A model generated the notes under the pieces. It did no database searches. It was not told the DNA's origin and saw only the letters and a program-made list of their open reading frames with translations. Shown piece after piece: positions 43,761 through 53,929 of a stretch of 64,000 nucleotides of DNA. The position numbers and the translations under genes are program-made. The stretch is from positions 744,001 to 808,000 of the forward strand of contig NC_009706.1 in the NCBI RefSeq assembly GCF_000016505.1. The letters are read 5' to 3'. The stretch's first letter is position 1; each line of letters opens with the position of its first letter. This DNA is from Clostridium kluyveri DSM 555. Lineage in GTDB: Bacteria > Bacillota > Clostridia > Clostridiales > Clostridiaceae.

Positions 43761-46016
43761 ATGAAGGATGAAATATTAAAGATAGAAGGAATGAGCTGTG
43801 CAGCTTGTGTAAGAGCAGTAGAAAGGGCAGTAAAAAAAGTGGATGGAGTTGAAAGTGCAGGTGTTAACTTTGCTACTGAAAAGTTAACTGTAAGTTTTGA
43901 TCAATCAAAAACCACACTTTCAGATATAAAAACTGCTGTAGAAAAGGCAGGATATAAAGCATTGGGTGAAATTGAAAGTTTGGATATTCATGAGGAAAGT
44001 AAACAGAAGGAAATTCAGAAATTAAAACAGCGATTTGTAATATCTGCTGTATTTACAGTTCCACTGCTTGTCGTAGCTATGGGACCTATGATAGCTCAGC
44101 AGTTGAATATAATGCTTCCTTCTATTATAGATCCCATGGTGCATCAAAAAATATTTGCAATAATTCAATTGTTGTTGGTACTGCCTGTAATGATAATAGG
44201 AAGAAGTTATTTTATAATAGGTTTTAAATCTTTATTTAGAAAAAATCCTAATATGGATTCTCTTATAGCCATAGGAACCTCTGCAGCATTTTTATACAGT
44301 TTTTCTTCCATAGTAAGTATGTTTTATAATGATAACCACTATCATTATCATCTGTATTTTGAATCTGCAGGAGTTATACTTACCCTTATAACTTTAGGCA
44401 AATATCTTGAGAGCATAGCTAAAGGAAAAACCTCTGAAGCCATAAAAAAGCTTATGAATCTTACACCTAAAACTGCCAATATAGTACAGGATGGAAAACA
44501 GATCGAAATTGCAATTGATGAAGTGGAAGTAGGAGATGTGGTTGTAGTAAAGCCTGGAGAAAAAATTCCCGTAGATGGAGAAGTTATAGAAGGACTTACT
44601 TCTGTGGATGAATCCATGCTTACAGGAGAAAGCATACCTGTGGAAAAGACTGTTGGCAGTAAAATTATTGGCGCTACTATAAATAAGAATGGTTCTATAA
44701 AATATAAGGCTACTAAAGTAGGAAAAGATACTGTGCTTTCACGCATAATAAAATTAGTTGAAGAGGCTCAAGGTTCAAAGGCTCCTATAGCGAAGATGGC
44801 AGATATAATAGCGGGGTATTTTGTACCTGTAGTTATAATACTGGCTTTAATAGCATCAGTGATATGGTATGGGTCTGGTCAATCCATGGTATTTGCAGTG
44901 ACCATATTTATATCTGTACTTGTAATAGCCTGCCCATGTGCATTGGGTCTGGCTACACCCACTGCTATAATGGTAGGTACTGGAAAAGGAGCGGAATATG
45001 GTGTTCTTATAAAAAGTGGAGTAGCTTTAGAAATTTCCCATAAGATACAAACTATAGTTTTCGATAAGACGGGTACTATAACTGAAGGAAAACCCAGGGT
45101 TACGGACATAATAGTATCAGGGGATATAGAAGAAAGCTATTTACTTCAAATAGCCGCATCTGCAGAAAAATCTTCAGAACATCCATTGGGGGAAGCCATT
45201 GTAAGAGAAGCTGAAAATAAGAGTATCCAGTTTTTAAAGATAGACTCCTTCATGGCTATACCAGGACAGGGTATTGAAGTATCCATAGAAGATAGTAAAG
45301 TGTTTTTAGGAAATAAAAAGTTAATGATTGAAAAAAATATTTCCTTGGAAAGTGTGGAGGATATATCACATACACTTTCTAATGAAGGTAAAACTCCCAT
45401 GTATATAGCACTTCAGAATAAATTGGTAGGTATAATAGCTGTGGCGGATACAGTGAAAGAAAGCAGCAAAAAAGCTATAAAAAGACTTAATTCCTTAGGC
45501 ATAGAAGTGGCCATGATAACTGGGGATAATAAAAACACAGCGGAGGCTATAGCATCTCAGGTGGGAATTCATAGAGTACTTGCGGAAGTTCTTCCACAGG
45601 ATAAAGCTGATGAAATAAAAAAGCTTCAAGGGGAAAATAAAAAAGTTGCCATGGTAGGGGATGGAATAAATGATGCACCGGCCCTGGCACAGGCAGATGT
45701 TGGAATTGCAATAGGGTCTGGAACAGATGTGGCCATGGAGTCAGCAGATATTGTACTTATGAAAAGTGATTTGATGGATGTGGTTACCGCAATAGATTTA
45801 AGCAGGAAAACAATAAAGAATATAAAAGAAAATCTTTTCTGGGCTTTTGGATATAATTCACTTGGTATACCAGTGGCTATGGGAGTACTTTTCATATTTG
45901 GAGGACCTCTTTTAAATCCTATGCTGGCGGCTCTTGCTATGAGTTTTAGCTCAGTGTCAGTTCTTTTAAATGCACTTAGATTAAAAAGGTTCAAGCCCAG
46001 CATATCAAGTGATTAA
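43761..46016 (+). CDS. copA: copper-exporting P1B-type ATPase
   Basis: Pumps Cu(I) out of the cell. 751 residues. One N-terminal heavy-metal domain with [11 protein letters not shown] (Cys13, Cys16), then eight membrane segments; the transport-site CPCALG, phosphorylation site DKTGTITEG, hinge EHPLGEA-type [16 protein letters not shown] and [10 protein letters not shown] are all intact. Expression is likely de-repressed by copper via CsoR. ATG 43761 follows TAGGAGAG. Confidence 0.95.
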   Translation: MKDEILKIEGMSCAACVRAVERAVKKVDGVESAGVNFATEKLTVSFDQSKTTLSDIKTAVEKAGYKALGEIESLDIHEESKQKEIQKLKQRFVISAVFTVPLLVVAMGPMIAQQLNIMLPSIIDPMVHQKIFAIIQLLLVLPVMIIGRSYFIIGFKSLFRKNPNMDSLIAIGTSAAFLYSFSSIVSMFYNDNHYHYHLYFESAGVILTLITLGKYLESIAKGKTSEAIKKLMNLTPKTANIVQDGKQIEIAIDEVEVGDVVVVKPGEKIPVDGEVIEGLTSVDESMLTGESIPVEKTVGSKIIGATINKNGSIKYKATKVGKDTVLSRIIKLVEEAQGSKAPIAKMADIIAGYFVPVVIILALIASVIWYGSGQSMVFAVTIFISVLVIACPCALGLATPTAIMVGTGKGAEYGVLIKSGVALEISHKIQTIVFDKTGTITEGKPRVTDIIVSGDIEESYLLQIAASAEKSSEHPLGEAIVREAENKSIQFLKIDSFMAIPGQGIEVSIEDSKVFLGNKKLMIEKNISLESVEDISHTLSNEGKTPMYIALQNKLVGIIAVADTVKESSKKAIKRLNSLGIEVAMITGDNKNTAEAIASQVGIHRVLAEVLPQDKADEIKKLQGENKKVAMVGDGINDAPALAQADVGIAIGSGTDVAMESADIVLMKSDLMDVVTAIDLSRKTIKNIKENLFWAFGYNSLGIPVAMGVLFIFGGPLLNPMLAALAMSFSSVSVLLNALRLKRFKPSISSD

Positions 46017-46083
46017 AGGGTAATAATTGATTACTAAATTGTTTTAAAGCAATTTTAAATAAAATATAAGGAGTGTATTTGCT

Positions 46084-46317
46084 ATGTTATTCAAAGGAAA
46101 AATAAAAAAAGTAATACATGTAGAGGGAATGACTTGCCAGCATTGTGTTAGCCATGTTAAGTCAGCTTTGGAGTCTATAAAGGGAGTTTCAAATGTTAAA
46201 GTGAACCTAGATAGTAACACTGCTGTAATAAAATCTTCTACTGAAATTTCTGATTCCAATATAGAAGAAGTTATTAAAGAAGCAGGGTATGAAGTGAAAG
46301 GCATAGAAAAAGCCTAA
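46084..46317 (+). CDS. copZ: copper chaperone CopZ
   Basis: A 77-residue heavy-metal-associated domain with EGMTCQHCVSHV (two metal-binding Cys) and the ferredoxin-like fold pattern ending EVIKEAGYEVKG. It delivers Cu(I) to CopA or CsoR. ATG 46084 follows AAGGAGTG. Last gene of the copper operon, followed by a strong terminator. Confidence 0.92.
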   Translation: MLFKGKIKKVIHVEGMTCQHCVSHVKSALESIKGVSNVKVNLDSNTAVIKSSTEISDSNIEEVIKEAGYEVKGIEKA

Positions 46318-46371
46318 TATGTGTTTAGCCGGTACCTGCCAGGCAGATGTAGAGTTTTAATGGATGGAATT

Positions 46372-46395
46372 GGGTCGGTAATTTATTACCGGCCT
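46372..46395 (+). terminator. terminator of the copper operon
   Basis: A 9-10 bp stem with G-T pairs (46372-46381 with 46386-46395), 4-nt loop, followed by AATTTTTATTT. Confidence 0.8.
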
Positions 46396-46450
46396 AATTT
46401 TTATTTAGGTGTATAATATATATGAAAATTAAAATATAGGAGAAGATAAT

Positions 46451-47971
46451 ATGGGAGAGCAATTATATAAATTACAAAATGGTACGGATATAAGGGGAAT
46501 TGCAACTAAAAATCCAGAAAAAGAGGTTAATTTAACCGTGGAAAGAGTAAAGCTTATAACTAGAGGGTTTATAAAATGGATTAAAAATAAAAAAAATTTG
46601 GAAAACAACAAAATAAAAATTGCCATAGGCATAGATTCTAGGCTGTCAGGACTTGAATTCAAGCGATGTATTTGTGAGGAACTTTTAAATTTAGGATGTT
46701 ATGTATACGATTGTGGACTTTGTACAACTCCTGCTATGTTTATGACCACAGTGACCGGGAGTTACAGGTGTCATGGAGCTATTATGATAACAGGTAGTCA
46801 TTTGCCTTATTACTATAATGGATTAAAGTTTTTTACTGAAAGCGGGGGATGTGAAAAAGAAGATATAAAATATATATTAAATAGAGCTTTGAATAAATAC
46901 GATAATAGTGTACATAGTAGAGGAAATATTTTTAAGATAGATTTTATTGATGAATACTCTGGTATATTGGTTAAAAAAATTAGGGAAGGTATAAATTCCA
47001 AAGTAAATTACAATAGACCACTTTCAGAACTTAAAATCATTGTAGATGCGGGAAATGGAGCAGGAGGATTTTTTGCAAATAAAGTTTTGGAACCTTTAGG
47101 AGCAAAAATTGAAGGAAGTCAATTTATTATTCCTGACGGTAAATTTCCAAATCACCTTCCAAATCCAGAAGATAAAGAAGCCATGCATTCTATTAAAGAG
47201 GCAGTTATAAAAAATAAAGCTGATCTTGGCATAATATTTGATGCAGATGTAGATAGAGCAGCTATTGTAGATTGCAGTGGAAGAGAAATAAATAGAAATG
47301 CACTGATAGCCTTAATTTCTACAATAGTTCTAGAAGAATATCCTGGTACCACTATAGTAACAGATTCGGTAACCTCTGATGGATTAAGTGAGTTTATCCA
47401 GGAACTTGGAGGAAAACATCATAGATTTAAAAGAGGATATAGAAATGTAATAAATGAGGGAATAAGGTTAAATAATCAAAATGAAGGATGTTATTTGGCA
47501 ATAGAAACCTCAGGGCATGCAGCTTTTAAAGAAAACTATTTTTTAGATGACGGGGCTTATCTGATAGCTAAGGTATTAATAAAAATGGCTAGACTGAAGT
47601 CAGAGGGCAAAAGCATAGAAGATTTAATACAGAATATGAAAATGCCTGTTGAAAGTTTGGAATTTAGATTTGATATTTTAGATGAAAATTTTAAAGAGTA
47701 TGGGGACAAAATACTGGAAGAATTAAAATTATATATAGAAAAAGTTGAAGGATGGTCTGAGGTATCTCCAAATTATGAGGGTATCAGGATAAATTGCTGT
47801 AGCTTCAAGGGAAGTGGGTGGCTTTTGCTTAGATTGTCTCTTCATGAGCCTGTACTGTGCTTAAATATTGAATGTGATTTATCAGGCTATTCAAATATTA
47901 TAATAGATAAATTAAAATCTTTTTTAATAGAGTATAAAGAACTTGATATTACAAGCCTAAAGACCCATTAA
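46451..47971 (+). CDS. phosphomannomutase/phosphoglucomutase family enzyme
   Basis: 506 residues of the alpha-D-phosphohexomutase family. The catalytic phosphoserine loop reads MITGSHLP, a variant of the usual TASHNP; the metal loop is FDADVDRAA (usually DGDADR); the sugar-binding loop corresponds to AIETSGH (usually GEESGH). It interconverts hexose 1- and 6-phosphates, possibly for cell-surface polymers. Substrate specificity cannot be assigned; the variant catalytic loop deserves attention. ATG 46451 follows AGGAG. Confidence 0.85.
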   Translation: MGEQLYKLQNGTDIRGIATKNPEKEVNLTVERVKLITRGFIKWIKNKKNLENNKIKIAIGIDSRLSGLEFKRCICEELLNLGCYVYDCGLCTTPAMFMTTVTGSYRCHGAIMITGSHLPYYYNGLKFFTESGGCEKEDIKYILNRALNKYDNSVHSRGNIFKIDFIDEYSGILVKKIREGINSKVNYNRPLSELKIIVDAGNGAGGFFANKVLEPLGAKIEGSQFIIPDGKFPNHLPNPEDKEAMHSIKEAVIKNKADLGIIFDADVDRAAIVDCSGREINRNALIALISTIVLEEYPGTTIVTDSVTSDGLSEFIQELGGKHHRFKRGYRNVINEGIRLNNQNEGCYLAIETSGHAAFKENYFLDDGAYLIAKVLIKMARLKSEGKSIEDLIQNMKMPVESLEFRFDILDENFKEYGDKILEELKLYIEKVEGWSEVSPNYEGIRINCCSFKGSGWLLLRLSLHEPVLCLNIECDLSGYSNIIIDKLKSFLIEYKELDITSLKTH

Positions 47972-48068
47972 AATAAATTAAGAGTATTCCTAACTTCAAT
48001 AACAAAATTGTTTTATTATGTAGATATATGATATATTAATTTATACATATTATACTATACAGGCTAAT

Positions 48069-48102
48069 AGTGATATACTATAATATATTATAGTATATCA
48101 CT
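48069..48102. terminator. perfect 34-bp palindrome before fbp
   Basis: Every base pairs in a 17-bp perfect inverted repeat without a fixed loop (48069-48085 with 48086-48102), followed by TATATTTTATAA. Probably terminates the mutase transcript; extrusion or protein binding is possible. Confidence 0.6.
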
Positions 48103-48137
48103 TATATTTTATAAAAAATAAAAAGGAGAAAGTGAGA

Positions 48138-50138
48138 ATGATTTTCTATGATGAGAATAATTTAGATGTAATAGAAAAAGATTTAAGATATCTTAAATTA
48201 TTATCTAAAGAATACTCTACAATATCTAGTGCAAGTACGGAAATTATAAATCTTCAGGCTATATTAAATTTACCTAAAGCTACTGAACATTTCATAAGTG
48301 ATGTTCATGGAGAATATGAATCTTTTACGCATATGTTAAGGAATGCATCTGGAGTGATAAAAAGAAAAATAGATGATGTATTTGGAGATTCACTTAGAGA
48401 AGAACAAAAGGCTGCCTTGGCTACTTTAGTATATTATCCAGAGAAGAAATTAGAGATTATTAAAGAAAAAGAAGAAAACTTAGAGGACTGGTACAGGATA
48501 ACTTTGTATCAGTTGATTGAAGTATGTAGAGATGTAGCATCTAAATATACTAGATCTAAAGTGAGAAAAGCTCTTCCAAAGGACTTTTCATATATAATAG
48601 AAGAACTGCTCAATAAACAGGATGATAGATCAGATAAACAAGCCTATTATAGTGGAATAATAAAAACTATAATAGAGATAGATAGGGCACCTGAAGTTAT
48701 TATAGCTATGTCAAATGTAATACGAAGGTTGGTAGTAGACAGGCTTCATATTATCGGAGATATATATGATAGAGGACCAGGTGCGGAAATTATAATGGAT
48801 GCCCTTATGAAACATCATTCTGTAGATATACAATGGGGAAACCATGATGTGCTTTGGATGGGAGCGGCTTCTGGATGTGAAGCTTGTATGGCTAATGTAC
48901 TTAGGATATCGTTAAGATATGCTAATTTAAAAACTATTGAGGATGGGTATGGAATAAATTTGCTGCCACTTGCAACATTTGCTTTAGAATTTTATCAGGA
49001 TGATCCTTGTAAAAGGTTTATTCCTAAAACCTTAGATAAAGAAATAAGTGAAAATGAGCTGTATCTGCTGGCAAAAATGCATAAGGCTATAGCCATAATG
49101 CAGTTTAAATTAGAAGGACAAATAATAAAAAGACGACCTGAATTTAAAATGGAAGACAGGCTTCTGTTAGATAAAATAGATGTGGAAAAATGGGAAATAA
49201 ATGTATATGGAAATACCTATAAATTAAATGACACTAATTTTCCTACAATAGACTGGAATGATCCCTATAAGCTTACAGCCAGAGAAGAGGAGATTATTGA
49301 TAAATTAACTAATTCTTTTATAAACAGTGAAAAACTCCAAAGACATATTAGATTTTTGTATAGTAAAGGAAGTATGTATTTGATTTATAATTCTAATCTT
49401 TTATATCATGGCTGTATACCGCTAAATGAAGATGGAAGTCTTAAAGAAGTTAAGATAGGAAAAATAAACTACAGTGGAAAAGAACTTCTTGATAGATATG
49501 ATCGTGTTGCTAGAGATTCATTTTTCTTTAAACATAATACTTATAATAAGAAATATGGAATGGATATGATGTGGTATATGTGGTGTGGAGAAGATTCACC
49601 TGTATTTGGAAAAATAAGAATGACAACTTTTGAAAGATATTTTATTAGTGAAAAAGCCTCACATTATGAACAAAAAAATTATTATTATAAATACAGAGAT
49701 GATGAAGAAGTTTGCAGAAATATATTAAAAGAGTTCAATTTATCTCCAGATAGTTCTCATATTATAAATGGTCACATTCCTGTAAAGACTAAAGAGGGAG
49801 AAAGTCCTATAAAAGCAAATGGAAGGCTGCTTGTAATAGATGGAGGATTCTGTAAGGCATATCAGCCTGAAACAGGTATTGCAGGATATACCCTTATATA
49901 TAATTCTTATGGATTATTACTTACTTCTCATGAGCCTTTTTCTGCTATAAAAAATGCCATAGAAGAGGACAAGGATATATTATCTTCTACAATAATTTTA
50001 GAACATGCTGCCAGGAGAAAGAGGGTAATGGATACAGATGTAGGTACAAAAATCAGAACACAGGTAGCAGATCTTGAAAAACTTTTAATTGCCTATAGAA
50101 AAGGATTAATCAAGGAAGACAATAATGAATTAGAGTAA
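48138..50138 (+). CDS. fbp: fructose-1,6-bisphosphatase, class III
   Basis: Gluconeogenic enzyme, 666 residues, characteristic size of the Firmicutes class III FBPase. Metallophosphatase-like motifs: [52 protein letters not shown] and [17 protein letters not shown] at 48132 opens the frame, but AAGGAG gives proper spacing to ATG 48138. No adjacent pathway gene. Confidence 0.95.
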   Translation: MIFYDENNLDVIEKDLRYLKLLSKEYSTISSASTEIINLQAILNLPKATEHFISDVHGEYESFTHMLRNASGVIKRKIDDVFGDSLREEQKAALATLVYYPEKKLEIIKEKEENLEDWYRITLYQLIEVCRDVASKYTRSKVRKALPKDFSYIIEELLNKQDDRSDKQAYYSGIIKTIIEIDRAPEVIIAMSNVIRRLVVDRLHIIGDIYDRGPGAEIIMDALMKHHSVDIQWGNHDVLWMGAASGCEACMANVLRISLRYANLKTIEDGYGINLLPLATFALEFYQDDPCKRFIPKTLDKEISENELYLLAKMHKAIAIMQFKLEGQIIKRRPEFKMEDRLLLDKIDVEKWEINVYGNTYKLNDTNFPTIDWNDPYKLTAREEEIIDKLTNSFINSEKLQRHIRFLYSKGSMYLIYNSNLLYHGCIPLNEDGSLKEVKIGKINYSGKELLDRYDRVARDSFFFKHNTYNKKYGMDMMWYMWCGEDSPVFGKIRMTTFERYFISEKASHYEQKNYYYKYRDDEEVCRNILKEFNLSPDSSHIINGHIPVKTKEGESPIKANGRLLVIDGGFCKAYQPETGIAGYTLIYNSYGLLLTSHEPFSAIKNAIEEDKDILSSTIILEHAARRKRVMDTDVGTKIRTQVADLEKLLIAYRKGLIKEDNNELE

Positions 50139-50307
50139 AGACGTGAAAAATATAACTCCGTAGTTTGATGATAAAATCAGCTGAAATCCCCCGATTTCTT
50201 CAAAGAGGAGGATAAATACTGCTGTGAACCTTTATAAGTTCTTCTTATGTTCAGGCGGAGAAAAGCATTTCTTTATAGCAAACTCCGCCTGAACATAAGA
50301 ATCATTT
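50139..50307. repeat. fbp-cls gap with two hairpins, part shared with 61.6 kb
   Basis: The segment 50190-50215 has an imperfect hairpin (ATCCCCC and GGAGGAT) around TTTCTTCAAAGA; almost the same core, in inverted orientation, occurs at 61623-61646. Then a 19-bp perfect stem, 50242-50260 with 50283-50301, with a 22-nt loop, serves as a probable bidirectional terminator. Confidence 0.45.
50242..50301. terminator. long-stem terminator between fbp and cls
   Basis: 19-bp perfect G/C-containing stem between convergent genes; T-rich on the plus side (TCATTTTTAT). Confidence 0.7.
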
Positions 50308-51738
50308 TTATAATAGTGAGGAGAATATTCTGCAAAAAGCTTCAAAGAACTTAATAAAGGGGGATAAATTATCAAAATACTCTTGGGTAATTCTTTTGCT
50401 GTTTCGAATATCTTCAAAAAATAAGTTTTCAAGTTCTTCTGTAGTTTCCTCATCGTAAATCATTGCATTTATCTCGTAATTCAATTCATAGCTCCTTATG
50501 TCCATATTGGCAGTACCAATGCTGCACACCTTACCATCTATGGAGGTGGTTTTAGAGTGTATAAAACAATTTTTATCATAAAAATAAACTTTTACTCCAT
50601 TTTTAAGAACATCTTCTAAATAAGTCCGGGAAGCATAATATACTAGTATGTGATCAAATCTGCCAGGAAATATAATACGTACATCTACGCCGCTTAATGA
50701 TGAAATTTTAAGTGCATTTAATATGCTTTCTGTAGGTACAAAATAAGGCGTTGTTATATAAATATGGTCTTTCGCCATACTTATCATTTTTAAAATTGCC
50801 TGTTCAATAGCAGGAAATTGAGAATCGGGTCCGCTTTTTACAAGCTGCATTAATTTATTTCCCGTAGTATCATTTGATAGTTCAGGAAAAAACTCTTCAA
50901 AGTTCCCATCATAGAAAAAATAGTCTTTATTAGCTGATTTTATGGTGGCGAAATCGTCTATAAAGACTGCCTGCAGCCCAAATACGAAATCACCTTCCAC
51001 CATTATATGTGTATCACGCCAGTAGCCATATTTGCTGTGACCTAGGTATTCATCTCCTATGTTTATTCCTCCTACAAATCCTACCTTGCCGTCAATTACT
51101 ACTGTTTTTCTGTGATTTCTATAATTTATTTGGGTATTTATATGTCTCAAAATTGGAGCTAAAAAGTAGGAATATTGGACTACGTCTACACCTGAATCTT
51201 TTAAATCACTTATATACTTTCTACCTAATCGTATACAACCGACTCTGTCTAAAATAAGTCTTACATTTACACCACTTAAAGATTTTTCTATTAGAATATC
51301 TTTTATTTCATTTCCTATATTATCATTTTTAATTATAAAGTATTCTATATGAATGTGGTGCTGTGCTTTTAAAAGTTCTGCTTTTAAGCATTGGAATTTT
51401 TCTATTCCATCTTTAAAGATTTTTATAGAGTTATTTGTAAATAACGGGGATTCGCTATTTTTAGAAAGAAGTTCAATTAAAGGAGTATAGGTATTGTCTT
51501 TTATGTCTTTTATGGCTTCATATATTAATTCTTCTATATTTATGTTTGTTTCTTCGTGAAGCTTGTGTTTTTTCCAGTTGCGTCCTAAAAATATATATAC
51601 TATTAGTCCTAGAACAGGAAGTACTATAAAAACCGATAACCATGCAATTGTTTTTTCAGGGTTTTTTCTCTCTAAGATTATAACTGTTACAGATAATATG
51701 GCATTTATTATAATCACAAAATAGAGGATATTTCTCAT
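50308..51738 (-). CDS. cls: cardiolipin synthase
   Basis: Condenses two phosphatidylglycerols to cardiolipin. It is 476 residues: two N-terminal membrane helices (VIIINAILSVTVIIL and WLSVFIVLPVLGLIVYIFLG) and two HKD phospholipase-D motifs, NHRKTVVIDGKVGFVGG (about residue 225) and IHSKTTSIDGKVCSIGTAN (about 405). The start ATG at 51738 follows AGAGGTG. Transcribed toward fbp. Confidence 0.95.
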   Translation of the reverse strand: MRNILYFVIIINAILSVTVIILERKNPEKTIAWLSVFIVLPVLGLIVYIFLGRNWKKHKLHEETNINIEELIYEAIKDIKDNTYTPLIELLSKNSESPLFTNNSIKIFKDGIEKFQCLKAELLKAQHHIHIEYFIIKNDNIGNEIKDILIEKSLSGVNVRLILDRVGCIRLGRKYISDLKDSGVDVVQYSYFLAPILRHINTQINYRNHRKTVVIDGKVGFVGGINIGDEYLGHSKYGYWRDTHIMVEGDFVFGLQAVFIDDFATIKSANKDYFFYDGNFEEFFPELSNDTTGNKLMQLVKSGPDSQFPAIEQAILKMISMAKDHIYITTPYFVPTESILNALKISSLSGVDVRIIFPGRFDHILVYYASRTYLEDVLKNGVKVYFYDKNCFIHSKTTSIDGKVCSIGTANMDIRSYELNYEINAMIYDEETTEELENLFFEDIRNSKRITQEYFDNLSPFIKFFEAFCRIFSSLL

Positions 51739-52094
51739 ATTTTTATCACCTCTTTCTACAAAACAGGCTATTTTAATTTAAACACTATAAGAAAAGATAT
51801 GTAATCCATTTCTTCTGTATTTATATATAATACTAAGAATTTAATATATTATCATCTAATTAATAATATACACTATTAATATAAAATTGATAGTAGTTTT
51901 AGTGAAATAGAGCTATAAACTTTACAATACAATGTTGATATAAAATCATTACCATGAAATGTAAAATTATCATAAATTTTTATAAAAATTTAAATAAAAT
52001 TCATGATTTTTTATAAGTGTAATAGAGCAAAAGCTGTGATATAATAATAATATAAATTATAATGAAAATCCAATATAAATTGGGAGGGGAAAAA
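51739..52094. other. gene-free divergent promoter region
   Basis: About 350 strongly A/T-rich bases between cls (minus) and the HNH gene (plus). Nothing beyond A/T-rich promoter-like sequence is recognised. Confidence 0.5.
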
Positions 52095-52490
52095 TTGTTA
52101 AAATGCCAGATATGTGGAAAACCGGCAGATAAACATCATATAGTTTATAGGAGTCAAGGAGGATTAGATTTTCCTTTAAATTTTAAATATCTTTGTTCAG
52201 AACATCATAGAGGAAAAAACGGACCTCATAAAAATAAAAAAGTAGATCTGGAATATAAACTAGAAATGCAAAAGCAACTTGAAAAATTACTTTGTAAGAA
52301 ATTTTATAGGTTGGATGAATTAATTACCCTTCTCCAAATTAATAAAAGAATATTAAAAAAGCTTTTTAAGGATTATAAGCTGTATAAAGAGGGATATAAA
52401 AGTATTGATATTATATATAGACTTATGGGCAACAAGATATACACAGAATATATGATGGAAGAATATTATGATTTTACAGCTAATTTTTAA
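52095..52490 (+). CDS. small HNH-type zinc protein
   Basis: About 131 residues. The N-terminal part has a treble-clef HNH arrangement: CQICGKPADKHHIVYR and YLCSEHHRGKNGPH. That is a CxxC pair, a double His, and a second Cys/His-His, as in HNH endonucleases and related zinc proteins. The C-terminal half is a basic helical tail, possibly DNA binding (ITLLQINKRILKKLF). ATG 52062 has no ribosome site; GGGAGGGG lies just before TTG 52095, which is chosen. Role unknown. Confidence 0.72.
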   Translation: MLKCQICGKPADKHHIVYRSQGGLDFPLNFKYLCSEHHRGKNGPHKNKKVDLEYKLEMQKQLEKLLCKKFYRLDELITLLQINKRILKKLFKDYKLYKEGYKSIDIIYRLMGNKIYTEYMMEEYYDFTANF

Positions 52491-52730
52491 ACAGTTCTTT
52501 GAAAATTTATTTTATAAATTGTTATATTATTAAGTAGAGATTAAATATAGATGACAAATAATGCTTTTTAAGGGATTATTTATTATAAAATTTATATTTA
52601 TCAGTGCTATTAATAAAATTATCTCTAAATAGGCACTTTATATTAACTTAAATTTTACGAAATGTTATAAAAGGGATAATAGATACAGGTCACTTTCTAA
52701 AAGATTAAGTTAGATAAGGGGGTTATTAAC

Positions 52731-52910
52731 ATGAAAGAGAATATACTTATGTTGTTAACACTAGAGGAAATAAGTAATATAACTAAAGGTTTAAAACTTG
52801 CAATAGAGGCGGTCAATGAAGATAATTTAAACATTGATGAGGAATTGGAAGATAATATAGAAGAAGTACTTAGAAAATTACTTCAAGTAGAGGCTGAATG
52901 TTCCAGATAA
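52731..52910 (+). CDS. small acidic protein, 59 residues
   Basis: ATG at 52731 follows ATAAGGGGG; 59 codons to TAA at 52908. The peptide is acidic and likely helical, MKENILMLLTLEEISNITK followed by DNLNIDEELEDNIEE, ending in CSR. No family recognised. Clear ribosome site and codon pattern like neighbours support a real gene; a 9-bp hairpin with a long loop (52923-52968) may terminate it. Confidence 0.6.
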   Translation: MKENILMLLTLEEISNITKGLKLAIEAVNEDNLNIDEELEDNIEEVLRKLLQVEAECSR

Positions 52911-53105
52911 TAGTGAAGACTAGGCCAATTAAAATTTTTGATTCATAGTTTAAAGTAAATAATTGGTCTGGCTTATGAAACTTAAGTTATGTACTTAGTG
53001 AATAATTTTCTGATTATAAGGGTATATTTTATTTGTTAGGGCAGGTTAAATAAAACATTTAGCCTTAAATGTATAAATTATGTGATATTAAGGAGTAGAA
53101 AATAT

Positions 53106-53540
53106 ATGAATATAGCATTTTTTCTCACACCTAAAGAGGATGTAGTCTGTGAAACTCTTAATTCATCTATGAGACAAGCACTTGAGAGAATGGAAAAATA
53201 CAGATATACAGCCATTCCACTTATTGATAACAAGGGCAAGTATGTAGGTACTCTTACAGAAGGAGATTTATTGTGGAAATTAAAAGATACTCAGGAGTTT
53301 AACTTTAAAAATACAAGCAAAATACTATTAAAGGAGATTCCAAGACATATGAATAATAAACCTGTTAGAATTAATTCCAACATGGAAGATCTGGTATCTT
53401 TAGCTGTTAATCAAAATTTTGTACCAGTGATAGATGATAATGATGTCTTCATAGGAATTATCAAGCGAAGTGATATAATAAATTACTGTTACAGGGAATT
53501 GTTTGATAAAAATTGTAATTTTACTTTAAATATGAGATAA
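53106..53540 (+). CDS. CBS-domain pair protein
   Basis: 144 residues forming one CBS pair: a first CBS about 10-60 (QALERMEKYRYTAIPLIDNKGKYVGTLTEGDLLW) and a second about 85-130 (SLAVNQNFVPVIDDNDVFIGIIKRSDII). Bateman modules sense adenosine nucleotides; no output domain is fused. GTG 53082 opens the frame, but AAGGAG at 53090-53095 precedes ATG 53106 by 10 bases. Confidence 0.8.
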   Translation: MNIAFFLTPKEDVVCETLNSSMRQALERMEKYRYTAIPLIDNKGKYVGTLTEGDLLWKLKDTQEFNFKNTSKILLKEIPRHMNNKPVRINSNMEDLVSLAVNQNFVPVIDDNDVFIGIIKRSDIINYCYRELFDKNCNFTLNMR

Positions 53541-53569
53541 ATATTTTGAAATTTAGTTGTTAATAGTTA

Positions 53570-53598
53570 TTGACAGCATAATATTTAAGTGATATTAT
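53570..53598 (+). promoter_or_regulatory. sigma-A promoter of the T-box transcript
   Basis: TTGACA (53570-53575), 17-base spacer, TATTAT (53593-53598); transcription would start close to 53605. Confidence 0.75.
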
Positions 53599-53604
53599 GT
53601 TAAT

Positions 53605-53880
53605 AATTTAATTAGTAAATCCTTTGACGAGGAATAGTAGCTATGTTGTTGAATTCTAGAGAGTTGAGGAAGGTGGAATCTCAATATTACAACCTGTAGT
53701 GAATGGGCCTAAGAGGAGTAAATTGAAATCTATGTGTATAGAGAGTAGTGGTTAACGTTAGCCGTACGTTACAGCGGATAGGACATGTTAGTGTCTGATA
53801 AAGAGGTGTTTTAAAAAGCACAATTTAGGTGGTACCGCGGGTGATATCTCCGTCCTAGTTTTAGGATGGGGATTTTTTAT
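53605..53880 (+). promoter_or_regulatory. T-box leader, tryptophan-specific
   Basis: Stem I begins GACGAGGAATAGTAGC; the AGAGAG bulge and GGTGGAA follow. The specifier loop contains GTGAATGGGCC, giving UGG (53704-53706), so tRNA-Trp is the predicted effector. The T-box AGGTGGTACCGCG is at 53827-53839. The terminator is 53846-53857 paired with 53862-53873 (12 bp, two G-T), followed by a T run. The downstream gene is trpP, which agrees with the specifier. Confidence 0.92.
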
Positions 53881-53929
53881 TTTATTTAAATTTAACTTGT
53901 ATTTAATATAATTTAAGGGAGTGTTATTC

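Noticed and set aside
44348-44746. Antisense frames inside copA (also 44879-45109, 45146-45400, 45626-46003)
   Set aside because: Shadows of the real reading frame; no ribosome sites, and the sense protein is fully conserved.
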